Shown here one piece after another: positions 25,505-31,938 of a stretch of DNA of 64,000 nt (the first letter of the stretch is position 1; each line of letters begins with the position of its first letter). The stretch lies in contig OZ242313.1 of assembly GCA_965208065.1 (NCBI GenBank), positions 1,116,001 to 1,180,000 of the forward strand, written 5' to 3'. A program made the translations under genes and the position numbers. This stretch comes from Bin103 sp002238925 (lineage in GTDB: Bacteria > Spirochaetota > Spirochaetia > SZUA-6 > Bin103). Under the pieces are notes generated by a model. The model was given only the letters and a program-made list of their open reading frames with translations, was not told where the DNA came from and searched no databases.

Positions 25505-25756
25505 ATGACACACCTCACCGTTCGCAATGTTCCGTCCGAACTCGCGGAGGCTCTGATGGCGGAGAAAACGCGCCGCGGCGGATCCCTGAACGCGACCGTG
25601 ATCGATCTGCTGCGCCGCGCGCTCGGAGTCGCTCCGGATGCATCGTATGACAACGGTCTGGGCCGCCATGCGGGTGACTGGAGTGAGGCGGACCTGCAGG
25701 AATTCGAGGCCAGCACCGGGATGTTCCAACAGGTCGACGAGGAACTCTGGCGCTGA
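25505..25756 (+). CDS. VapB/FitA-like antitoxin
   Basis: 83-aa antitoxin. The N-terminal ribbon-helix-helix (THLTVRNVPSELAEALMAEK, then GGSLNATVIDLLRRALG) binds DNA; the C-terminal acidic tail (DWSEADLQEFEASTGMFQQV) should wrap the toxin. This matches FitA-like antitoxins paired with PIN toxins. Strong Shine-Dalgarno GGAGGG, and a TGATG overlap with the toxin gene. Intact. Confidence 0.83.
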   Translation: MTHLTVRNVPSELAEALMAEKTRRGGSLNATVIDLLRRALGVAPDASYDNGLGRHAGDWSEADLQEFEASTGMFQQVDEELWR

Positions 25757-26157
25757 TGCGCATCTGTCTGGATACCTCCGGCTACAGCCACTTCAGGCGA
25801 GGGATGCCGGAGGCGGTGCGAACCGTGACCCGGGCCCGGACGGTGTTGGTGCCGGCCATCGTCCTGGGCGAACTCAGGGTGGGATTCCGCCTCGGCACGC
25901 GCCGTAACGAGAACGAGGAGCGGCTCCGGCAGTTCATCGAGGAATCGGCGGTTGCAATCCTGAACGTCGACGACGAAGCGGCATCGCACTACGCCGACAT
26001 CGTGGTCGAGCTGCGCCGTCACGGGAAGCCAATTCCCACGAACGACATCTGGATCGCGGCCCTCGCGGCGCGCGAGGGCGCCACCGTGCTCACCACCGAC
26101 GGCCACTTTGCCTACATCGGCCGCGTCGGCTCGGTGATCCTGTCACCACCGCCGTAG
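25756..26157 (+). CDS. VapC-type PIN-domain toxin
   Basis: 133-aa PIN ribonuclease. The acidic residues are Asp6 (CLDTS), Glu in LGELRVGF, Asp in TNDIWIAALA and Asp in TTDGHFAYI. Full length for the family (about 130 aa). It should cleave tRNA or rRNA when the antitoxin is lost. ATG overlaps the antitoxin stop. Intact, so this is the best-preserved pair in the 23-30 kb zone. Confidence 0.87.
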   Translation: MRICLDTSGYSHFRRGMPEAVRTVTRARTVLVPAIVLGELRVGFRLGTRRNENEERLRQFIEESAVAILNVDDEAASHYADIVVELRRHGKPIPTNDIWIAALAAREGATVLTTDGHFAYIGRVGSVILSPPP

Positions 26158-26336
26158 TCGAAGCAGCCGCTTCGAGCTTTCCGATAGGCGCTCGGGTGCG
26201 CGCGGGCCACCGAGCCATAGAGGGCTACGGCGGACAAGCGTTCGCCGAGTCGGTCGCGCACCTTGGCCAGGTACAGGTCCCGGTGGTGACGCTGATCGGC
26301 CGGCGTGCAGATCGTGAACCTGAGGTACGCTACCAA
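26112..26336 (-). pseudogene. MNT nucleotidyltransferase remnant
   Basis: On the minus strand, VRDRLGERLSAVALYGSVAR is the start of a minimal nucleotidyltransferase domain (GSVAR box). The Asp-x-Asp metal motif that should follow within about ten residues is absent: the frame continues HPSAYRKARSGCFDYGG and into the vapC gene on the other strand. So it is a 3'-truncated gene. It begins at a TTG just 3 bp past the stop of the Phd-like frame. Confidence 0.55.
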
Positions 26337-26548
26337 GCTTCGCCGCGCTCCTCGTCCAGGTAGGGCAACGGGTCGCGCGCCATCAGAGGCGTCAGAGTCC
26401 GGTAGGCGTAGGGCGCCTGCGCTGCCCGCACCACGCGGACCGCCTGCGGAACCGGCGCGAGGAGCGCCACCGGCGTGGTGCGATCGAGGACCGTAACCGG
26501 CTCCCCCGCGCGGACGCGCCGCAACTCGGCGCTCAGTGTTGCCTTCAG
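26330..26548 (-). pseudogene. Phd-type antitoxin with no standard start codon
   Basis: The minus-strand frame reads KATLSAELRRVRAGEPVTVL then DRTTPVALLAPV, the usual Phd antitoxin N-terminus, and ends EERGEAW at 26330. At the place where ATG is expected (before AAG GCA ACA) there is CTG at 26546-26548, and a TGA precedes it in frame. The start codon seems lost. With the MNT remnant it was probably a toxin-antitoxin-like pair, now dead. Confidence 0.55.
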
Positions 26549-26597
26549 TCAACAGCAGCCGGGTCGTCGGGGGTCGTCGCCTCTTCCCCGGCTCGAC

Positions 26598-26642
26598 TTG
26601 ACCCTGAGCAGTCCGTAGCGTACGGTATAACGTATGGGAGGC
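26598..26642 (+). promoter_or_regulatory. Promoter region and ribosome site of yefM-yoeB
   Basis: TATAAC at 26626-26631 is a good -10, flanked by CGTACG and CGTATG, possible half-sites for the antitoxin. A TTGACC at 26598-26603 is 22 bp away, too far for a standard -35. GGGAGG at 26637-26642 is a ribosome site whose ideal start is a CTG at 26647. Confidence 0.45.
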
Positions 26643-26646
26643 TGCC

Positions 26647-26889
26647 CTGGCGACCTTGAATGTCACCAACGCACGGAAGAACCTGTACCGGCTGATCAAT
26701 GAAGTGAATGAGTCCCATGCTCCGGTCACGATCACGGGGAAACAACGGTCGGCGGTCCTGGTGAGCGAGGAGGACTGGAATGCAATACAAGAGACGTTGT
26801 ACCTGTCCGCCATCCCCGGCATGACCGATTCGATTCGGAAGGGACTCGAAACCCCCGTGGAGGAGTGCGACGCAGAGCCCGGGTGGTGA
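26647..26889 (+). CDS. YefM-type antitoxin (apparent CTG start)
   Basis: 80-aa YefM/Phd antitoxin: ATLNVTNARKNLYRLINEVN, TGKQRSAVLVSEEDWNAIQ, then an acidic C-terminus. Intact homologues begin MATLNV. Here the codon before GCG ACC TTG is CTG at 26647-26649, which sits 4 bases after GGGAGG, the correct spacing. So either CTG is used as start, or translation starts at the TTG at 26656 with a shorter N-terminus. It should neutralise the YoeB toxin encoded 10 bp downstream. Confidence 0.8.
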   Translation: MATLNVTNARKNLYRLINEVNESHAPVTITGKQRSAVLVSEEDWNAIQETLYLSAIPGMTDSIRKGLETPVEECDAEPGW

Positions 26890-26899
26890 CTATCGACTG

Positions 26900-27148
26900 G
26901 TGTTTACCAGACAGGCCCGAAAGGACGCCCAGAAGGTGGCTGCGTCCGGGCTCCGTGCGAACGTGGAGCGCCTCCTCCAGGTGCTCCGTGAGGATCCTTG
27001 GCGCAGCCCGCCACCGTTCGAGAAACTGATTGGCGATCTGACCGGAGCGTTTTCGCGCCGGATCAACATCCAGCACCGCCTCGTGTACCAGGTCCTTGAA
27101 CGCGAACACGTCGTCAAGGTGCTCCGAATGTGGACGCGCTACGAGTGA
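26900..27148 (+). CDS. YoeB/Txe-type mRNA interferase toxin
   Basis: 82-aa RelE-fold toxin. VFTRQARKDAQKVAASGL, PPFEKLIGDLTGAFSRRINI and QHRLVYQVLEREHVVKVLRM match YoeB closely, including the His and Tyr near the C-terminus (WTRYE) used in ribosome-dependent mRNA cleavage. The start GTG at 26900 lacks about three residues of the usual N-terminus; upstream in-frame codons include no ATG. It lies 10 bp after the antitoxin stop. Probably functional. Confidence 0.84.
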   Translation: MFTRQARKDAQKVAASGLRANVERLLQVLREDPWRSPPPFEKLIGDLTGAFSRRINIQHRLVYQVLEREHVVKVLRMWTRYE

Positions 27149-27227
27149 GTCGAGCCGTTGACGCGCGGCTGTCGGCAGCAGGCGCGTGAGGCGGCATCGC
27201 CGCGCGGCTGGAGCCTGCCCGTGCCCG

Positions 27228-28346
27228 CTACTTGCTGGCCAGCTCGATGGCGCCAAGCTCCACCAGCGAGTCACCCGTGGCCCGGAGCGTGTCCAACACG
27301 GGGTGGGTCTTCAGCCCCAGCTCGCGAATGGCCCGGGTGCACTTGGCGTGCCAGAAGTCCGGCGTGTCCGGCGTCCGCCAGGCGCCGCCCACCGCGACAT
27401 CGGGATACAGCCCGCTGAGCGCATCGCGCATCTGCCGCGCGGTGAGCTCCCCGGACTCGTCGGTGGCGCCCAGGATGTACCTGGATCCATTGGTGGCGAC
27501 GCTGCTGGTTGCCATCAGGCGTTGCGCCTGGCCGATGTCGCGCACGTCGATGACGTTCCACAGGAAGCCGGGCGCCGCGCCCTCCAGAGTCGCGATGGCC
27601 GGCCCGAAGCCCAGGCCGATCCAATTCCCTGCGGCGTCCTGCCCGCTCTGCCCGGAGAGCGCCTGGCCGATCTTCTTCTGCCACACGTTGTTCTGCGTCT
27701 TGTTGAGCACCGGACCGAGCACATGGCTGGGCATGTTGGAGACCACGTCGATGCCGTTCTCCTCGCCCCAGGCATAGCCATACTTCTCGGCATCCACCTT
27801 GCCCTTGGCGTAGGAGGCCTTGTCGACGTTCCACAGGTGCTCGGCGGTGCCGTGGCCGCCCCAGTCCTGCTCGGTAAACTCGTAGCCGGTGGGGTCCGCT
27901 CCACCCCGCCACCCGCTCCACACCGCCGCGCACGATGAGGTGTACACCACGCGCTTGACGCTGCCGGCCTTGCGACACGACTCCAGCACGCCGCGGGTGC
28001 CGTCCATGATGGCGTCGTAGGTGCGTTGCGCGCTGCCTGCTCCGTACGCGGCATCGGTGCGCAGGTCGGCGGCGACGTGAAACACGGCCGAGCAGCCGGC
28101 ACACACCTCGTCGTAGGCGCCGCTGGCGGCCTGCAGCAGGTCGGCCTGGAAGATCTCGACGCTGCCTACGCCGAGGTCGTTCATGGCCAGCAGGAACTCG
28201 GTCTTGTCCCGGCGGCTGGCGTCGCGCACGCTGGCGCGCACCGCGTAGCCCGCCTCGACCAGGTTGTTGACGACGTGCGATCCGATGTAGCCGGAGGCGC
28301 CGGTAACGGCGACCGGCCCGTCGGCGGGTCCAGTGACAGGTGGCAT
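27228..28346 (-). CDS. Extended SDR / dihydroflavonol-4-reductase-like
   Basis: 372-aa NAD(P)-dependent epimerase/reductase. The Rossmann motif is TGASGYIGSHVV at residues 15-26, the catalytic Ser/Tyr/Lys region is VVYTSSCAAVWSG and SYAKGKVDAEKY, though the YxxxK spacing (YAKGK) should be checked. It resembles plant-type dihydroflavonol and cinnamoyl reductases. The substrate is unknown. It stands alone between the yoeB toxin and a toxin-antitoxin promoter scrap, and its GC-rich codon use is like that of the core genome. Confidence 0.8.
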   Translation of the reverse strand: MPPVTGPADGPVAVTGASGYIGSHVVNNLVEAGYAVRASVRDASRRDKTEFLLAMNDLGVGSVEIFQADLLQAASGAYDEVCAGCSAVFHVAADLRTDAAYGAGSAQRTYDAIMDGTRGVLESCRKAGSVKRVVYTSSCAAVWSGWRGGADPTGYEFTEQDWGGHGTAEHLWNVDKASYAKGKVDAEKYGYAWGEENGIDVVSNMPSHVLGPVLNKTQNNVWQKKIGQALSGQSGQDAAGNWIGLGFGPAIATLEGAAPGFLWNVIDVRDIGQAQRLMATSSVATNGSRYILGATDESGELTARQMRDALSGLYPDVAVGGAWRTPDTPDFWHAKCTRAIRELGLKTHPVLDTLRATGDSLVELGAIELASK

Positions 28347-28409
28347 AGATGGATGGTGTGCCGTGGCTCAGCGCCGAAGTCAAGTGACTCTGCCGACCGA
28401 CCACGCCGG

Positions 28410-28470
28410 TTGACGTTGGGCACGGCACCGTTTACATGACGTGGAGTTGTATACGTGCAAACGGTAACCG
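28410..28470 (+). pseudogene. Second, decayed copy of the UPF0175 antitoxin promoter and start
   Basis: This stretch repeats the region at 23153-23215: TTGACGTTG, a TACATGA near the -10, the GTATACG half-site (28449-28455), the GTG start at 28455 and the GCAAACGGTAACCG start of the coding part. After codon 6 the frame no longer matches the antitoxin. The left half-site reads CGTTTAC instead of CGTATAC. It is a promoter-plus-start scrap of the same toxin-antitoxin family. Confidence 0.75.
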
Positions 28471-28585
28471 GGCGTAGCTGCAGCGTCACCGTCCTGCACG
28501 TGGTGAGGTGCGCGGTTTGGCCGTCAGTTGATCGGCTATGGGTTGCCGCGTCCTTTGACAGGACCATGCCGGGGGACGAGCAGAG

Positions 28586-29776
28586 CTATCTGGCCTCGGG
28601 AAGTGCTTCTCCATGCGACGGTGCGGCATGGTCGAGTACGTGGGCCATCAGCGAGGGAATTCCGGGCTCGTAGCGAACCGGTGGAAGCTGGCCGGGTGGG
28701 CGCCAGACGAAACCCAGGCGCTGCAGGGCGGTCAGGGCCGTATGCACCTGCTGCGGGTCCGCGCTCGCAGCGAGACCGGCGGCCACCGCGGACTTCAACT
28801 GCTCGTAGGTCAGCGTCGGCATGGTTTGAAAGCCGGCAGCCACGCGCTCGGCAACAGCCAACCAGCCGGATCGATCCAACTCCAGGTATCGATCCTCGTA
28901 ATAGTCGGTGATCCTGGCGGTCACGCCGGGCCGCGCGGCAGTTGCGTGGGCGATGGTGAGTTGGGTCGCGCCGGTGGCCAAACGCCGCTCCCAGAGGGCC
29001 TCGCCCCAGAGTTGGATGAAATAGGGATAGCGCTGGCTGCCGTCGACCGCCGTGGCGAGGGCGTCGGCGTCGATTCCCTCGTCGTGGGCGGCGAGCGGCT
29101 CGACCAGGGCGGCGCGGGCCGCCGCGTCGCTCAGCAGTCCGATGCCCAGGCGCCCCTCTCCCAGGCGGCTCCAGAAGGACGCATTCATGGCGCCGAGATG
29201 CGCAGCCAAGCCTGGCGTGCCGGCCAGCACCAGCAGAAACGGCGCGTCGGCACGCACCTGCTGACTGGCGTTGAGCAACGCTCTCCCCACCTCCAGGTCG
29301 AGCGTGTGCGCCTCGTCGAGTAGTACCGCCAGCGGCTTCCTGCGGCACCGGGCGGTCAACTCCTCCCGCAGGTTGCGCATGCCCCCGGCCGGAGGAGCCC
29401 ACTCGACCGAGCTCACCGCTGCCACGCCCAGTTTCCGGGGCACCAGCTTCGCTATCCCGGAGGGCGGCGCCAGAACCTCGATCAGCGCATCCCGGGTCGG
29501 AATGTCGTCCGGGGTCAGTTTTCGTACGTCAACGTCCGATACGTAGTTGCGGCAGGCGCGCTCGAACCAGTTGAGCAGCACCGTCTTGCCGGTGCCGCGC
29601 GGGCCGGTCAGGACGACGTTGTGCGGTGGAGCCCGGCCGCCGAGCAGGTCACCCAGGCACCGCGTCAGCACCGCCTCCTCCCGCTCGCGTCCGGTGAGGG
29701 CTGGCGGCGTGGCGCCGTCGCCGGGAGTGAACAGGCGCTGCTCCATTGTCTTCATGTCTGTCTTCATGTCGACCAA
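28586..29776 (-). CDS. AAA/STAND-like ATPase
   Basis: 396-aa ATPase. Walker A is TGPRGTGKTVLL near residue 60, Walker B is LAVLLDEAHTLD near 150, and a sensor region (LVLAGTPGLAAHL) follows. The C-terminal half has a winged-helix look (TYEQLKSAVAAGL, then LTALQRLGFVWRPPG). This layout is common in archaeal-type and STAND-like ATPases linked to mobile DNA or stress signalling. No partner gene is adjacent, and its position in the toxin-antitoxin zone suggests acquisition. Start ATG at 29776; Met10 is an alternative. Confidence 0.78.
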   Translation of the reverse strand: MVDMKTDMKTMEQRLFTPGDGATPPALTGREREEAVLTRCLGDLLGGRAPPHNVVLTGPRGTGKTVLLNWFERACRNYVSDVDVRKLTPDDIPTRDALIEVLAPPSGIAKLVPRKLGVAAVSSVEWAPPAGGMRNLREELTARCRRKPLAVLLDEAHTLDLEVGRALLNASQQVRADAPFLLVLAGTPGLAAHLGAMNASFWSRLGEGRLGIGLLSDAAARAALVEPLAAHDEGIDADALATAVDGSQRYPYFIQLWGEALWERRLATGATQLTIAHATAARPGVTARITDYYEDRYLELDRSGWLAVAERVAAGFQTMPTLTYEQLKSAVAAGLAASADPQQVHTALTALQRLGFVWRPPGQLPPVRYEPGIPSLMAHVLDHAAPSHGEALPEAR

Positions 29777-29777
29777 C

Positions 29778-29900
29778 CTAACGTATATCAGACCACCGCA
29801 TCAGCGCATACAGACGCGCACGACGACGCGCACCCTGCACGATCTCGTTGATCCGCGCCGGCGTCACACCGACCGAGAGGATAGCGGCTTCGATGGCGCC
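29778..29900 (-). pseudogene. HigA-like antitoxin scrap
   Basis: The minus-strand frame ending at 29778 contains SVGVTPARINEIVQGARR, which matches the recognition-helix region of HigA/Xre antitoxins (LGVTPARINEIVxGRR). Nothing on either side extends the match, and the tail RARLYALMRWSDIR is not typical. A short fossil fragment. Confidence 0.4.
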
Positions 29901-30060
29901 GACAAGCCGCATGCGGATCCGGTGGATGCAATGCGCATCGGCCGCCGCTTCATCGGCCGTCGACTCATCTGAAATCTGCTCGAAATAGAACGCCGGCGCC
30001 CGCTTGCCCGCTGCCCGTTCCCAGCGACGCTGCGACGCGTGCGGCGCCGTGCGGCGCGGT

Positions 30061-30159
30061 TACTCGTGCGCCGTGGCCAGCGGCTGCATCCTGGTAACCG
30101 GCAACCGAGAGCACTTCGCGAACATCAGCGGGCTCGACGTGGAGGATTGGATCCGCTGA
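30061..30159 (+). pseudogene. VapC C-terminal scrap
   Basis: The plus frame ending at TGA 30157-30159 reads ASGCILVTGNREHFANISGL and then DVEDWIR, the usual last residues of a VapC toxin (LVTxNxxHFxxIxGLxVEDW). Upstream sequence in this frame is not PIN-like. It is the second VapC 3' remnant in the zone. The stretch 29901-30060 holds nothing I recognise. Confidence 0.7.
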
Positions 30160-30241
30160 CGGATCTTCCCTTTGGCGGAGGGTTTGTAGTACATGTATAG
30201 GGAGACGGCGGCCGCTGCCGCGGCGGTCCTCGTAATCCCAA

Positions 30242-31234
30242 ATGATCCGAATCAACAACCTCACCAAAGACTACGGCGCTACCCGTGCCCTCGACGGCGT
30301 GAGCTTCTCGGTCAACCGGGGCGAGATCCTCGGGCTGCTCGGCCCCAACGGCGCCGGCAAGACGACCACCATGCGGATCGTCACCGGCTACCTCACCCCG
30401 ACCGCCGGCTCGGTCGAGGTGCAGGACATGGACGTGGCCGACAATCCGCTCGAAGTAAAGCGGCTGATCGGTTACCTGCCCGAGTTCGCCCCCCTGTACG
30501 CCGACATGGTCGTGTACGACTACCTGCAGTACGTGGCCGCCGTGCGCCGCATCGAACCCGGGCGGCGCGGCGAGCGCATCCGCGCCATGACCGAGCTGTG
30601 CGGCCTCGGCGACGTGATCCACCGCCCGTTCCGGGAGCTGTCGCGCGGCTACAAGCAGCGCGTCGGCCTGGCGCACGCCATGCTGAGCGATCCCGACATC
30701 CTCATCCTGGATGAGCCCACCTCCGGCCTCGACCCCAACCAGATCGTGGAGATCCGCTCCATTATCAAGGAGGCGGGGCGCGAGAAGACGGTGATCTTCT
30801 CCACCCACATCCTGAGCGAGGTGGAGACCACCTGCGACCGCATCGTGATCATCAACCGCGGGCGGGTGGCGGCCGACGGCACCGCCGACGTGGTCAAGGC
30901 GCGCGCGCTGTCCGGCACGGCGGTGCGGCTGGCGCTGCTGGACGCGCCGCTCGATGACGTGCAGCGCCACCTGATGGCGGTGCACGGCGTGAACAGCGTG
31001 GTGCGCGTGCTCGATGCGCCGCTGCCGGTGGCCGGCGCGTTGCTGGTTGAGGTGTCCTGCAGCGGCCAGAACCTGCGCGAGCTGTACGCCGCCATCAAGG
31101 CGCGCGACTGGGTGGTGGTGGGGCTCAACTCGGAAGGCCACTCGCTGGAGGACACGTTCCGCGAGCTGACCGGCGCCGCCGGCGACGGCGCCGCAGCGGG
31201 CGCGGACGGCAAAGCGGGGGAGGAGAGCGCATGA
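30242..31234 (+). CDS. ABC transporter ATPase, GldA-like
   Basis: 330-aa ATPase. Walker A GPNGAGKTTTM near residue 40, signature LSRGYKQRVGLA, Walker B ILILDEPTSGLDP and switch His FSTHILSEVE. A C-terminal domain of about 100 residues follows, as in GldA/CcmA-like ATPases. The TGA overlaps the ATG of the permease gene. It would power the GldF/GldG-type complex encoded downstream. This cluster occurs in bacteria that do not glide, where its substrate is unknown. Confidence 0.88.
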   Translation: MIRINNLTKDYGATRALDGVSFSVNRGEILGLLGPNGAGKTTTMRIVTGYLTPTAGSVEVQDMDVADNPLEVKRLIGYLPEFAPLYADMVVYDYLQYVAAVRRIEPGRRGERIRAMTELCGLGDVIHRPFRELSRGYKQRVGLAHAMLSDPDILILDEPTSGLDPNQIVEIRSIIKEAGREKTVIFSTHILSEVETTCDRIVIINRGRVAADGTADVVKARALSGTAVRLALLDAPLDDVQRHLMAVHGVNSVVRVLDAPLPVAGALLVEVSCSGQNLRELYAAIKARDWVVVGLNSEGHSLEDTFRELTGAAGDGAAAGADGKAGEESA

Positions 31235-31938
31235 GCAGTGCCTTCTTTCGCGTCGTGTGGCGCGAGCTGCGGGCGGCGTTCGGCTCGCCGGTGGCGTACA
31301 TCGTCACCGTGATCTTCCTCACCGTGACCGGATGGTTCTTCTTCACGCCGTTCTTCCTCAACGGGCGCGCCGACCTGCGCGAGTTCTTCCGCCTGCTGCC
31401 GATGACCCTCGGGCTGGTGGTGCCGGCGGTGACCATGCGGGTGTTCGCCGAGGAGTTCAGCACCGGTTCCTACGAGGTGCTCACCACCCTGCCGATGACC
31501 CGCTTCGACGTGCTGCTCGGCAAGTTCACCGGCAGCCTGCTGTTCATCCTGCTGATGCTGGTGCCGACGCTGGCCTATCCGATCATCGTGGCGACGCTCG
31601 GCGACCTGGATCCGGGACCGGTGGTGGGCGGCTACCTGGGCACCATCCTGCTGGCGGCGCTGTACTGCTCGGTGGGACTGTTCGCCTCGGCGCTGACCAA
31701 GAACCAGATCGTGGCGTTCATCATCGGCCTGGCGCTGTGCGCCTTCCTGGTGCTGATCGACAAGGTGCTGTTCTTCATCCCGCCGAGCCTCACCGGCGTG
31801 CTGCAGTACCTGGGCGCCGACTACCACTTCGGCAACGTGGCCAAGGGGGTTATCGACTCGCGCGACGTGGTGTACTTCCTGAGCGCCACTTTCGTCGGCC
31901 TGTATGCCACCAACCTGGTGGTGGAGCGGCGCATATGA
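31231..31938 (+). CDS. ABC-2 type permease, GldF-like
   Basis: 235-aa membrane protein with six hydrophobic segments. It starts VWRELRAAFGSPVAYIVTVI, the classic N-terminus of GldF-type permeases, and contains AEEFSTGSYEVLTTLPMTRF. It would form the channel with the upstream ATPase and the downstream GldG-like protein. It overlaps both neighbours by 4 bp (ATGA). Cytoplasmic membrane. Confidence 0.88.
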   Translation: MSSAFFRVVWRELRAAFGSPVAYIVTVIFLTVTGWFFFTPFFLNGRADLREFFRLLPMTLGLVVPAVTMRVFAEEFSTGSYEVLTTLPMTRFDVLLGKFTGSLLFILLMLVPTLAYPIIVATLGDLDPGPVVGGYLGTILLAALYCSVGLFASALTKNQIVAFIIGLALCAFLVLIDKVLFFIPPSLTGVLQYLGADYHFGNVAKGVIDSRDVVYFLSATFVGLYATNLVVERRI

